Both the position numbers and the translations under genes were made by a program. The notes beneath the pieces are model-generated. The model was not told where the DNA came from and did no database searches. It worked only from the letters and a program-made list of their open reading frames with translations. This document shows positions 26,437-34,972 of a stretch of 64,000 nt of DNA, piece after piece; positions within the stretch are counted from its first letter, which is position 1, and every line of letters begins with the position of its first letter. Origin of the DNA: Vibrio neptunius. Its GTDB lineage: Bacteria > Pseudomonadota > Gammaproteobacteria > Enterobacterales > Vibrionaceae. The stretch lies in the NCBI RefSeq assembly GCF_000967495.1, contig NZ_JXXU01000006.1, forward strand, positions 1-64,000, read 5' to 3'.

Positions 26437-26450
26437 CTCCCTTACGGGAG
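26437..26450 (-). terminator. Terminator of the metallophore operon
   Basis: On the minus strand, CTCCC pairs with GGGAG and ACCAAAAAC follows. A larger 7-bp inverted repeat (AGCTCAG/CTGAGCT) lies just before it at about 26457-26489. The pair forms a reasonable operon end. Confidence 0.5.
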
Positions 26451-26496
26451 CAATCAGCTCAGCAATCGTCACTATGATCACTGAGCTCAGAAGGGG

Positions 26497-27366
26497 TTAA
26501 GATTTCGCTGATTGTGGCTGAGCGGCAGGAGAAGAGGATGTTTTCCAAGACAAGGCGATACAAGCGACAACAATGATCCCCCCGCCTAAAATAGTCATCC
26601 AACTCGGTATTTCCTGCCAGAATAAAACGCCCCACAGCACATTAAAAACTAAGCCAATGTATCGAGTCCCTGCCACGACAGCAGCATTCTCATGCGTAAA
26701 GGCTTTGGTTAAAAAGATCTGTCCAATCAAAGACACCACCCCAATTGCCACTAGGTAAACCCATTCAATCCCTTGTGGAACAACAAAATCATCTTTCATT
26801 AGATAGGCAGAAACCAGCATGGCCGTCATCAGAAAGTAAAACACAATTTCATACGTATGATGCCGCTTACTCAAATGACGAATGGTGATAGACGCACCAG
26901 CAGCAAACAGCGCACTGGCAATGCCAGCCAGAGCAAATACATTAAACGACGTATAATCAAAAGGATTGATGACCAAAGCAACACCAAACATGACCAAAGG
27001 TAGTAGCCATCGGGCTTTATCTGGAAGGCGTTCCCCCAATACTAGGCTGGACAACACGATCACAAAAAACGGCGACAAGTAGGCCAGAATCGCTGCATCA
27101 GCGAGCGGTATATGAGTAATGGTGTAGACAAAAGCCAGCAAATAGAAGGCTCCGAGAAGCCCCCGCAAAACCAGTAACGGAACGCCAACCGTCGAGAACG
27201 CGACCTTGGCTTGCCACATTAAACCCAATATCAGAATCGTGCCTATCGCGCTGCGGAAAAAGACGATTTCTGCACTCGGTATGGTTATGCTAGCGGCCTT
27301 AATTAGTGCATTCATTATACTGAATATCAACGCTGAAAATATGGCTAGAGCCACACCTTTATTCAT
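26497..27366 (-). CDS. cntI: EamA/DMT exporter, CntI-like metallophore export
   Basis: A 289-residue protein with about ten membrane segments and two EamA repeats (roughly residues 5-135 and 150-275). It is the last gene of a six-gene operon and overlaps the opine dehydrogenase gene by eight bases. In Pseudomonas and others the CntI EamA protein exports opine metallophores, so position and family point to that role. EamA proteins as a class carry many substrates, so the function is inference from context. Start ATG at 27366 is supported by the overlap. Confidence 0.82.
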   Translation of the reverse strand: MNKGVALAIFSALIFSIMNALIKAASITIPSAEIVFFRSAIGTILILGLMWQAKVAFSTVGVPLLVLRGLLGAFYLLAFVYTITHIPLADAAILAYLSPFFVIVLSSLVLGERLPDKARWLLPLVMFGVALVINPFDYTSFNVFALAGIASALFAAGASITIRHLSKRHHTYEIVFYFLMTAMLVSAYLMKDDFVVPQGIEWVYLVAIGVVSLIGQIFLTKAFTHENAAVVAGTRYIGLVFNVLWGVLFWQEIPSWMTILGGGIIVVACIALSWKTSSSPAAQPQSAKS

Positions 27367-28636
27367 GATTGTCTCCTAACAACAGGGCCAACCACTGAAG
27401 ACTCTGAGTCTCGTGGCAATGGCTTGATTCTAAAAAATGGTTCGGGATCTGACGATGACACAGCCACTTCTCAAGTTCATCTAAGAGACGACTGACCGTT
27501 GGCAAAGCGACACCAACATAGTGAGCTAACGCTCTAACCCAATACAATGCGTGAATATCTTCACTGGGGATACGTGGCCAACTTTGGTGCTCAAGATCGC
27601 CTCTAGCAAACGGAACGGCTGAAAAATCAAAATATCGCCCTTGTTCATCCGGAACAGAAAATGGGTCGATCAAAATGGCACTGTAACGTACGTAAAGCCG
27701 ATACTCCTGCTCGATAGGTTGACAGTCAGCAAAGGTATCGATGTCATGTCGCGATAACGTTGCTTCGTGCACAGGGTAGTTGTCGTCATTGAGAAACTGT
27801 AACAAGTTAAATGGTACCCCACCCAACTGGCGCATCAGTAATGACAGATCCTGCCATAACCCCACCATGGTTTTCATTGTCGCTGGCGTAATAGGCCCCT
27901 CAGGAAAGAGCTTATACATGTACTTAGTTTCATCACTGGACCCAAAAATATGGTCAAGTGAAAAAGGCGTCAAAAAGAAGGCTGGGTGGACATACAATGT
28001 AATGTTTCTCCCTTCAACACTGTAGCCACTTTCTAGCCTTTTCACATCAGTACCCACCTTGTTTAACGCCTCATTAAGCGCTAGAAAAGCACCCTTACTA
28101 TCCTGACTGACATAAGCATAAATGCGTTTCTTCACTGCCTTGGTCAGCACGTTCACTGTCGACGAATCGGTGTCGAACTTTGTCGCAGCATAGTAGTTAG
28201 AAAAGACCACTATATTTGGATTTAAACCCCGCTCAGCAAAATACCCTTGTGCCATTTTATGCCCACCGACCCAAGAGGAGAGCAAGACGACGTCTCGCAC
28301 AGATTGCAAACATCCAACAGGCAACGACAGTAATACAGACGCCAACGCGTATGAAGGTGTAGCAATCACCAAGGTATCCCACTCACCCTCAAGTGTGAGT
28401 AAATCATCAAAAACCTCATCAAACGTCACGGTTCTAGCAAGGGGGGCAAGATTGGATTTGGCGACATTGACGCAAGCTGCCTGTTTGTCTTTCAACAAAT
28501 GGCCATGGCGTTGCCAGCGAGCAGACGAGCGGCTGGCAATGCCAATGTGTGTGGCCTGATCCTGAAGTAAAGCCGCTGTTTGAATTCCAGCGGGGCCAGC
28601 CCCGACAATGAGCAAACGTCCTATTGCTTTTGTCAT
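27359..28636 (-). CDS. cntM: Opine metallophore dehydrogenase, CntM-like
   Basis: A 425-residue enzyme, the normal length of CntM. A Rossmann domain starts with RLLIVGAGPAGIQTAALL (GAGPAG at 12-17); RSSAR at 36-40 would fit NADPH binding. The C-terminal opine-dehydrogenase domain has VHPAFFLTPFSL with His217, matching the place of the catalytic His. CntM enzymes reductively join the product of the nicotianamine-like synthase to a 2-keto acid (pyruvate or 2-oxoglutarate) to give staphylopine, pseudopaline or yersinopine. Which keto acid is used cannot be told here. It lies one base after CntL's stop and overlaps CntI. Confidence 0.87.
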   Translation of the reverse strand: MTKAIGRLLIVGAGPAGIQTAALLQDQATHIGIASRSSARWQRHGHLLKDKQAACVNVAKSNLAPLARTVTFDEVFDDLLTLEGEWDTLVIATPSYALASVLLSLPVGCLQSVRDVVLLSSWVGGHKMAQGYFAERGLNPNIVVFSNYYAATKFDTDSSTVNVLTKAVKKRIYAYVSQDSKGAFLALNEALNKVGTDVKRLESGYSVEGRNITLYVHPAFFLTPFSLDHIFGSSDETKYMYKLFPEGPITPATMKTMVGLWQDLSLLMRQLGGVPFNLLQFLNDDNYPVHEATLSRHDIDTFADCQPIEQEYRLYVRYSAILIDPFSVPDEQGRYFDFSAVPFARGDLEHQSWPRIPSEDIHALYWVRALAHYVGVALPTVSRLLDELEKWLCHRQIPNHFLESSHCHETQSLQWLALLLGDNHE

Positions 28637-28637
28637 A

Positions 28638-29423
28638 TTAGGATCTCTCCATCAAAACAGTGTCATAGACAGCCGCTGAATTTCGGATATGTTGGGTTTC
28701 CCAACCATCCATCAATTCAGGGTTGAATGGATAATTGAACGCTGACTTGAGACCATTTCCAAACCGCACTAATACTCTATGCTCTGGATTCAGATGCGGC
28801 TTAATCTTATTGAGCAGCTCCCATTTGTGCTCGACTAACGAAGCCACCACAATATGAGTTGGCTTAAAGGTCTGGAATTCGGTCACTATGTCCTTGGAGC
28901 CAAACGAGGTTGGTAAAGAGGCTCGGTCTAACTGATTAGCCATCGTAACGGCTTGCTCATCGATATCGATACCATGCACCGCCGCCCCTGTTAGTTGCGC
29001 GATAGTGAGTGCGGACAATGGATATGAACCAGACCCGACAAATAGCACGCGTGAGTCTGGTGCAATGCCTGCCCTATCAAGTTCGATATGAATGTTTTCG
29101 GATAACTGACTCAAGTATTCACTCACATCAAGTTGGTGTGTCTGGGCACATTGCGACTGATGTTTTTCCAGTAGACACAAGGCTTTTATCGCCGTTTCAC
29201 GCAGACGTTTAACTTGACGATCATGTTCAGGATGATGGCCAATTTCGTCACTCAAATGTTGAGTGGTCTCGGTTAAAATCCAAGCGCAAAGCTCGTCCAA
29301 TTTGTCCTGCAGTAGTGCAAAGCACTCACAACTTTCAACACTGTATTGCGTTAATGTATCGATTTGTGATTCAAACGTCGAAATAGCCACCAGCAATTGA
29401 TAGTGGCGATGCGTCATCGTCAT
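28638..29423 (-). CDS. cntL: Nicotianamine-synthase-like enzyme, CntL-like
   Basis: A 261-residue protein with an N-terminal helical part (about 1-115) and a SAM-binding Rossmann domain: RVLFVGSGSYPLSAL (GSGSYP at 130-135), then VHGIDIDEQAV with Asp153 as the acid that holds SAM's ribose. This order and length match CntL, which transfers an aminobutyrate group from SAM to histidine. No histidine racemase (CntK) is present, so L-His, as in pseudopaline and yersinopine, is the likely acceptor. The start has AAGGAAAAATT before ATG. The next gene, the opine dehydrogenase, follows after one base. Confidence 0.88.
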   Translation of the reverse strand: MTMTHRHYQLLVAISTFESQIDTLTQYSVESCECFALLQDKLDELCAWILTETTQHLSDEIGHHPEHDRQVKRLRETAIKALCLLEKHQSQCAQTHQLDVSEYLSQLSENIHIELDRAGIAPDSRVLFVGSGSYPLSALTIAQLTGAAVHGIDIDEQAVTMANQLDRASLPTSFGSKDIVTEFQTFKPTHIVVASLVEHKWELLNKIKPHLNPEHRVLVRFGNGLKSAFNYPFNPELMDGWETQHIRNSAAVYDTVLMERS

Positions 29424-29441
29424 AATTTTTCCTTATAGAAT

Positions 29442-30209
29442 TCAATTTGTTGGCAGCAAGCGAACAGGCGTTACATAGGCATGACCTTGGCTGCAATGCC
29501 CCACGTCTACTTCGACTTGATAAACACGGCTTAACGTTTTTTCGCTTAAGACTTCACCGGGTGTCCCTTGACGTTGAACACATCCCTTGTCGAGTAACAC
29601 AAGATGATCACAGTAGCGAGCAGCCATCGACAAGTCGTGCAGCACCGCGACGGTGATGCATTGCTGCTGTTGAGTGTAGTCTCTCGCCAGATCCAAAACT
29701 TGAACTTGGTGTTTGAGATCAAGCGCGCTGGTGGGTTCATCGAGCAATAAAACTGATGGTCTCCCAACCAAAGCTTGGGCTAACGAAACTAATTGCTGCT
29801 GTCCCCCACTGAGGTGGCAGAAAGAACGTGTTGCGAGTTGAACTAATCCCAATTCACGTAATATGGATTCCGCAAGATGTTCCTGTTCATCGGTAATACG
29901 CCAATTGAGTTGGTGCACCAATCCGAGTAAAACAACTTCAATGACGGTCAGTTGACTCGACGATTTGTTCAATTGACATAAATAAGAATAGGCCGTGCGA
30001 GGAAGAGCGTTGCCGTGAGTATCTAGACCACGAACTTGCCCTTTACTTGGGACTAACCCCATCATAGCTTTCAGTAAAGTCGTTTTTCCTGCCCCATTTG
30101 GGCCCAATATGGCCGCAAACTCGCCGCCTTTAAATGCCGCATCAATGTTGTCGAGGATCGATTTGCGTCCAAGATGAACCGATAGCTGATGTAGAGAAAG
30201 GCTTGTCAT
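29442..30209 (-). CDS. ABC transporter ATP-binding protein, metallophore uptake
   Basis: A 255-residue FecE/BtuD-type ATPase. Walker A is GPNGAGKTT at 36-44, the signature is LSGGQQQLVSLAQAL, Walker B is VLLLDEPTSALD and the switch His lies in VAVLHDLS. It should power uptake through the FecCD-type permease encoded just upstream, with a four-base overlap between stop and start. It resembles the CntR position in the Yersinia-type cntPQRLMI order as I recall it. Transport of metal-opine complexes is inferred from the operon. Confidence 0.9.
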   Translation of the reverse strand: MTSLSLHQLSVHLGRKSILDNIDAAFKGGEFAAILGPNGAGKTTLLKAMMGLVPSKGQVRGLDTHGNALPRTAYSYLCQLNKSSSQLTVIEVVLLGLVHQLNWRITDEQEHLAESILRELGLVQLATRSFCHLSGGQQQLVSLAQALVGRPSVLLLDEPTSALDLKHQVQVLDLARDYTQQQQCITVAVLHDLSMAARYCDHLVLLDKGCVQRQGTPGEVLSEKTLSRVYQVEVDVGHCSQGHAYVTPVRLLPTN

Positions 30210-31282
30210 AGTCCACCTCGACGATGCAGCAACAGATAGAGTAGAAATGGCACACCGACCAGTGAAGTGATGATTCCAATCGGAAGTATCGTCCCAGGAA
30301 CAATCAACTTAGCGACCAATGAAGAGACACACAGTAACAATGCGCCCATCAATGTAGATAGAGGCAAGTACAGGCGCTGGTCTTCACCAACTAACAATCG
30401 TGACAGATGCGGAGCGACTAAACCGATAAAACCAATGGTGCCGACAAAAGAAACCGCACCCGCTGTTAACAGCGAGCAGAGCAAGAACATCTGCAACCTA
30501 AGCTGGCCGGTATTAATGCCAAGCGCCTGGGCACGTTCTTCACCCGATGATAGTGCAGTTAGCGCCCAAACTTTAGGCAGCGCAACCCCGAGCCCAATCA
30601 GTAAAATGCTCCCCGAGACTGCGAACGACAACCATGTTGCTTTAAGCAAACTGCCAAAGAGCCAAAACACTATCTGTTGTAGCACTTCTGGTGAAGCAAG
30701 GTATTGCACCAAAGATTGCAGTGCTTGAAAGAAAAACAACACCACTATCCCTGCTAATATCAATACTTTCGCGTCCATGTTGCGTGCTCGACCAATCAAA
30801 TAAATCGCTAAACTTGCTAAAGCAGAAGTGACAAATGCCGCGACAGGAACACCAAGCCATGCGATACCAAAGATCGAAAAGCCACATAGCAAGGCCATAG
30901 CTGCACCAAATCCAGCCGCGGCCGAAATGCCTAAGGTGTAAGGGCTAGCAAGCGGGTTAGCCAATAAAGTTTGCATCAACCCGCCAGCCAATCCGAGCGA
31001 AGCACCAACCACAAGGCACGTTAATGTGACAGGTAACCTCAGGTGCCAGACAATGGTCGTCGATAAGGTTTGTCCTTCCGGCCCGCCTAATAAGGCCTCA
31101 AAAACACGGCCAAGACTAATCCAAGAAGCCCCTGTGCTAATATCAAAGGTCATTGCGACAATAACAGCAAGTGCCGCTAAACCAATCGCACGACGTCGAC
31201 TCCGCTGCAATCGGCTATAGAGACCTGCGCCATCCTTATTAAAATCGCTCGGATTCGGCGCAGTTTGGTTGTGATAATTCAT
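30206..31282 (-). CDS. FecCD-family permease, metallophore uptake
   Basis: A 358-residue inner-membrane protein with about ten segments. The family's blocks are present: RLPVTLTCLVVGASLGLAGGLMQTLL, NPLASPYTLGISAAAGFGAA, and the C-terminal FVGTIGFIGLVAPHLSRLLVG, where the loop contacts the ATPase. An extra N-terminal tail (about 30 residues, with SRLQRSRRR) precedes the first segment. It pairs with the binding protein upstream (three bases apart) and the ATPase downstream. This is the siderophore-type fold, not the nickel/peptide type used for staphylopine uptake. Confidence 0.92.
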   Translation of the reverse strand: MNYHNQTAPNPSDFNKDGAGLYSRLQRSRRRAIGLAALAVIVAMTFDISTGASWISLGRVFEALLGGPEGQTLSTTIVWHLRLPVTLTCLVVGASLGLAGGLMQTLLANPLASPYTLGISAAAGFGAAMALLCGFSIFGIAWLGVPVAAFVTSALASLAIYLIGRARNMDAKVLILAGIVVLFFFQALQSLVQYLASPEVLQQIVFWLFGSLLKATWLSFAVSGSILLIGLGVALPKVWALTALSSGEERAQALGINTGQLRLQMFLLCSLLTAGAVSFVGTIGFIGLVAPHLSRLLVGEDQRLYLPLSTLMGALLLCVSSLVAKLIVPGTILPIGIITSLVGVPFLLYLLLHRRGGL

Positions 31283-31285
31283 GGC

Positions 31286-32395
31286 TTAACCGTCTACCTT
31301 TATCATAAAAGTCCCTGATAAAGCTTGTGGCATATACTGCTCAAAAAAGGCTTTGTGATGCGCGACGGGATCGACATCTTCAAATGCTTCGGGATAGATA
31401 GATTTGGCAAGAAATTCAAGAAACACATGATCATAGATAGTGCGTGTCCCTGAGTGATACATACCATAGACGTGACCATTTTTGACTGCGGTTAGTTGTG
31501 GCCAACCTGCACGCGTCAGATAAGGTTGATAGCGCGCCTGAGCAGCGTCAAGGGCCGTATCGAATCCAAGTAATGCACTATCTGTATGCTTAGCCCAATG
31601 TGCACCGGAAATAAAAATAACTTCAGGGTCTTGGCTGAGTACGTACTCTGGTGTCAGGTGTGCCGAGCCTTGAATTTTTCCAGTCGCAATGTTGTTGGCT
31701 CCTGCTAAATCAAGCAAGTTGCCCCACATTGCGTTGGCGTAAGACTTGCCATACTCTTTGGCGCCACCTGTACCTATTTCAACATAAACACGTCTTGGTG
31801 AATGATTGCTCAAATAGTCAGCAACTCGACGTTGTACATCTTTCACCGTCTGTTCGTAGTCTTGGGCGATGGCTTCAGCACGCGCTTGGGTTCCCATAAC
31901 CTGGCCAATGATTCGAGCACTGGCGACATGTTTTTCAAGTGTCTGCGCATTGAAATCGACAACCACAACCTTAATACCACTTTTTTCCAACAAACTGACC
32001 TTTTCACCAAGCGAGTTGAATTGCCACGCCGCCAGAAGCGCCACATCTGGACGCGTGACTAAGAGCTTTTCAATATCAAAGGTCCCTGTATAAATAGATC
32101 CAGAATCAATGATGGTTTCTAATTGTGGGATGATCTTGCGGTAAGTATGCCATTGCGACTGACGGTAATCTTGCCAAGAACGACGCGGAAAGATCGCCAC
32201 TTTTTGGTAGGCATCAGGCCCTGCTATCGCTAGATAATCTTCGAAATAAAATCCAAGGAACAATCGTTCTGCGGGCTTATCGAGTGTAATTTTCCGACCA
32301 AGAACGTCTTCAATTTGGATGTTAGCCCAAACTGGTACAGCACCACAGAGCGATACTAAGGCCACTGCCAGCCATTGACTGAGTTGTTTTTTCAT
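31286..32395 (-). CDS. Periplasmic substrate-binding protein, siderophore/B12 type
   Basis: A 369-residue exported protein of the FepB/BtuF class. Signal peptide about residues 1-24 (hydrophobic run ending VWA). The mature part has the family's two lobes: IEDVLGRKITLDKPAERLF at the start, LVTRPDVALLAAW, and LSQDPEVIFISG with VYGMYHSGTRTIYD near the end. It is the first gene of the six-gene operon and sits just after a Zur-like operator. It should catch the metal-opine complex in the periplasm. No Cys lipobox is seen, so it is probably soluble. Confidence 0.9.
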   Translation of the reverse strand: MKKQLSQWLAVALVSLCGAVPVWANIQIEDVLGRKITLDKPAERLFLGFYFEDYLAIAGPDAYQKVAIFPRRSWQDYRQSQWHTYRKIIPQLETIIDSGSIYTGTFDIEKLLVTRPDVALLAAWQFNSLGEKVSLLEKSGIKVVVVDFNAQTLEKHVASARIIGQVMGTQARAEAIAQDYEQTVKDVQRRVADYLSNHSPRRVYVEIGTGGAKEYGKSYANAMWGNLLDLAGANNIATGKIQGSAHLTPEYVLSQDPEVIFISGAHWAKHTDSALLGFDTALDAAQARYQPYLTRAGWPQLTAVKNGHVYGMYHSGTRTIYDHVFLEFLAKSIYPEAFEDVDPVAHHKAFFEQYMPQALSGTFMIKVDG

Positions 32396-32406
32396 TTAAT
32401 CATACC

Positions 32407-32424
32407 GTAATAATAATAATTATC
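32407..32424. promoter_or_regulatory. Weak Fur-box-like sequence next to the Zur site
   Basis: GTAATAATAATAATTATC resembles the 19-base Fur consensus at roughly 14 positions, but simple AT repeats give such matches by chance. It lies between the Zur site and the start codon. Confidence 0.25.
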
Positions 32425-32430
32425 AGGCGC

Positions 32431-32450
32431 AATGTTATATCATAACAAAT
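32431..32450. promoter_or_regulatory. Putative Zur operator of the metallophore operon
   Basis: AATGTTATATCATAACAAAT is a near-perfect inverted repeat (TGTTATA/CATAACA with one mismatch) and close to the gammaproteobacterial Zur consensus of the GTTATAxxATAAC kind. It lies 36 bases before the operon's first start codon. A possible -10 (TATAAC, minus strand) falls inside it, with TTGTTT 18 bases before, so binding would block the promoter under zinc-rich conditions. Confidence 0.7.
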
Positions 32451-32624
32451 ATAAGCAAAACAAGTTTCATAATACGATTTATGAATAGGTTTGGAAGTCA
32501 GCTCCAAAGATACAGGTTGCCTAATATTGGTTGTATCACTGCTATCATACGTAAAGCGGAAACATGAGAGGGAAAATGAGATGCCTTTGCTGAGTAATTA
32601 ATATACAAAGGCAAGTGGAGTCGA

Positions 32625-33539
32625 TTAACGGTTTTCGAACAGGTTTGCGTGTTGTAGTGCTTCACGTTTTAGCCACTGAACGAACACTGAAATACGCGCT
32701 TTACGAATGGAATTTGAATGGTAAGAAGCGACATACTCTATTCCATTATCAAGCTCAATATCAAATGGTTTCACCAAAAGCCCACGCTCTATAAAGTCTC
32801 CCGCCAAGCTGTCTGTCCCTGGACATACGCCGTGGCCCGCGATCACTGCGTTGATTCCCATATCCAATGTGTCCACTTCCATCCATTCACATGCGCGCTG
32901 GCTAATATCTACATTCGCTTTAGCAAACCACGACTCCCATGAAAAATGATGAGACCGGATTCCCTTTATAAGCCAGCACTTCAACAACTGCTCTGGGTGG
33001 GTGAGTTTCATGTCACGCGCTAAAGACGGAGAACAGACTGGGAACACCGCTTCATTGAACAGCATTTCCCGTACAATACCCTCCTCATGAAAGTTAACTT
33101 CACCAATGGCGACATCAATCTCGCTTGTCAGTGCCACTTTAGGCGCCATAGCAGAACTAATGCGGATCAGCGTTTCTGGATACTCAAGTGAAAATTTCCA
33201 CAATCTTGGCATCAACCAACGCGCAGCAAATGAGGGGCTGGTCGCAACGGATAAGACACCTTCAATTGGTTCGGGTTGAGTAGCGTTGAGCCCTTCAATC
33301 AAAGTTTCAAAAGCACTGGAGACTTTGGTATACAACCTTTGTCCCTCTCCTGTAAGTACCATATCTCGCCCTTGGCGAATGAATAACTTACAGCCTAATG
33401 CCTCTTCCAATTGACGAAGTTTTTGGCTAACCGCTGCCTGTGTCACACACAGCTCTTGAGCGGCTCTGCTGTAACTCTCCCAGCGTGCAGCCGCTTCAAA
33501 GTAGCGTATATTGCTTAAAAAATGCAGCCTCTTGTCCAT
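32625..33539 (-). CDS. LysR-family regulator, GcvA-like
   Basis: A 304-residue LysR protein. The helix-turn-helix is at about residues 10-70 (YFEAAARWESYSRAAQELCVTQAAVSQKLRQLE), and the effector domain runs from about 90 on (GVLSVATSPSFAARWLMPRL), typical of the GcvA/AmpR group. It lies 230 bases upstream of the metallophore operon in the same direction, but a Zur-like site separates them, so it need not control that operon. Its own divergent partner is the small membrane peptide gene at 33733. Effector unknown. Confidence 0.88.
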   Translation of the reverse strand: MDKRLHFLSNIRYFEAAARWESYSRAAQELCVTQAAVSQKLRQLEEALGCKLFIRQGRDMVLTGEGQRLYTKVSSAFETLIEGLNATQPEPIEGVLSVATSPSFAARWLMPRLWKFSLEYPETLIRISSAMAPKVALTSEIDVAIGEVNFHEEGIVREMLFNEAVFPVCSPSLARDMKLTHPEQLLKCWLIKGIRSHHFSWESWFAKANVDISQRACEWMEVDTLDMGINAVIAGHGVCPGTDSLAGDFIERGLLVKPFDIELDNGIEYVASYHSNSIRKARISVFVQWLKREALQHANLFENR

Positions 33540-33732
33540 AAGCCTACCTTATACGTCCCGTTACTATTCGTCGTTCGAAGTCAATCCTATGTTACTTAAT
33601 AATCCTGACATTACTAGATTAAAACACATTGGTTACGCTTATTTCATTCCAAACAAACAACATAAAAATAAGCTTAATTTATGAAACTTTTTCTTGAACC
33701 CATAACAACCATCATAAATTTCAGAGGATTTA

Positions 33733-33891
33733 ATGAAAGACTTCCATCACTACGAACCCATTTTGATGAGCAGAACTTACCAAGAAGCATCAATGGATAC
33801 AGTTCCAAAGCCTTACCTTGTAAAGCCTTGGCTGCGCAACTTACTGATACTGACGAGTGTGCTGATAGGCTTAGGTTTTGTGTGGCTCTAG
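33733..33891 (+). CDS. Small single-span membrane protein (52 aa)
   Basis: A 52-codon frame with a strong ribosome site (AGAGGATTTA before ATG). The first 35 residues are hydrophilic (MKDFHHYEPILMSRTYQEAS at the start) and the last 16 are a membrane segment (LLILTSVLIGLGFVWL) that runs to the stop. That layout gives a C-terminally anchored peptide facing the cytoplasm. It is divergent from the LysR gene. No family recognised. The site and the clean hydrophobic tail make it more likely real than not. Confidence 0.6.
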   Translation: MKDFHHYEPILMSRTYQEASMDTVPKPYLVKPWLRNLLILTSVLIGLGFVWL

Positions 33892-34062
33892 CTAACACTT
33901 CATTGACCAATGTGAAATGATGCCCTGGCTCCAGATTGTGCTGGCCGACAGCATTGCAAACCTCGTTTCTCAACATTTTTTACTCCGTTTTCAATTCCCA
34001 GCATCAAAAAAATACACTATGCTAGGGCTGCCCATCATTATGGGTACCATATACACATATTT

Positions 34063-34196
34063 ATTCTCAGGGCGGGGCGGAATTCCCCACCGGCGGTATA
34101 TCTTTAGCAAGATGAGCCCGCGAGCGCTCGATTCGTCGAGGTCAGCAGATCTGGTGAGATGCCAGAGCCGACGGTTATAGTCCGGATGAGAGAGAA
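34063..34196 (+). promoter_or_regulatory. FMN riboswitch (RFN element)
   Basis: Conserved blocks of the RFN element appear in order: CTCAGGGCGGGGCGGAATTCC, CCCACCGGCGGTA, AGCCCGCGAGCG, GGTCAGCAGATCTGGTGAGA, GCCAGAGCCGACGGTTATAGTCCGGATGAGAGAG. It lies 100 bases upstream of ribB and is followed by a hairpin. Binding of FMN should shut off ribB and ribE. Confidence 0.95.
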
Positions 34197-34200
34197 TTAA

Positions 34201-34240
34201 TGCACACCAGATGTTTCATCATGAAACGCTGGTGCATTTT
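34201..34240 (+). terminator. Expression-platform terminator of the FMN riboswitch
   Basis: A long hairpin built from TGCACACCAG...TTTCAT and ATGAAACGCTGGTGCA is followed by TTTTGCG. It sits directly after the RFN element and before ribB, so it is the likely FMN-dependent terminator. Confidence 0.75.
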
Positions 34241-34294
34241 GCGTTGTCTTCTATCCCATATAGCCCTGATTCTGGTAAACAATGAGGAAACACC

Positions 34295-34954
34295 ATGAAT
34301 CAGACATCGTTACTTGCCGAATTTGGCACTCCTATTGATCGCGTCAACGCGGCGCTTGATGCTCTAAAGCGCGGACAAGGCGTTTTGTTACTTGATGATG
34401 AAAACAGAGAAAATGAGGGTGACTTGATTTACTCTGCTGAACATCTGACACCTCAGCAAATGGCACTAATGATTCGAGAATGCAGCGGCATCGTGTGCCT
34501 GTGCTTAACCGATGACAAAGCCAATCAACTTGATTTACCACCTATGGTAAGCCGCAACGACAGTGCGAATAAGACGGCATTCACCGTGTCAATTGAAGCC
34601 AAAAAAGGCGTCACCACAGGCGTCTCAGCCCACGACCGCGTTACCACTATCCAGACCGCTATTGCGCCAGATGCAAAGGCACAAGATTTAGCACGTCCTG
34701 GGCATGTATTTCCTTTGCGTGCGCGCTCTGGTGGCGTTTTAAGTCGCCGCGGCCACACAGAAGGAACGGTCGATCTGATGACTCTAGCAGGTTTGGCTCC
34801 AACAGGTGTTCTGTGTGAGGTCACTAATCCCGATGGCACCATGGCTCGCGCTCCACAGATCGTTGAGTTTGCAAGAGAGCATGAGATGCCTGTATTAACG
34901 ATCGAAGATATCGTCGCCTATCGGCTACAACACACCAACGCTTTAGCCAGTTGA
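34295..34954 (+). CDS. ribB: 3,4-Dihydroxy-2-butanone 4-phosphate synthase
   Basis: A 219-residue RibB that turns ribulose 5-phosphate into the four-carbon unit of riboflavin plus formate. The active-site block [13 protein letters not shown] and the later [17 protein letters not shown] are intact, as are [11 protein letters not shown] and SAHDRVTT. Length matches single-domain RibB (no GTP cyclohydrolase part). The FMN riboswitch stands just upstream; ATG follows AGGAAACACC. ribE follows after 18 bases. Since a Vibrio genome normally also has the main rib operon elsewhere, this pair may be a second, separately controlled copy. Confidence 0.95.
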   Translation: MNQTSLLAEFGTPIDRVNAALDALKRGQGVLLLDDENRENEGDLIYSAEHLTPQQMALMIRECSGIVCLCLTDDKANQLDLPPMVSRNDSANKTAFTVSIEAKKGVTTGVSAHDRVTTIQTAIAPDAKAQDLARPGHVFPLRARSGGVLSRRGHTEGTVDLMTLAGLAPTGVLCEVTNPDGTMARAPQIVEFAREHEMPVLTIEDIVAYRLQHTNALAS

Positions 34955-34972
34955 TCGTAAGGAGTAACATCT

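Noticed and set aside
33917..34180. Plus-strand frame that reads into the FMN riboswitch
   Set aside because: Its second half would translate the conserved RFN RNA, which is known to be non-coding; no ribosome site is convincing.
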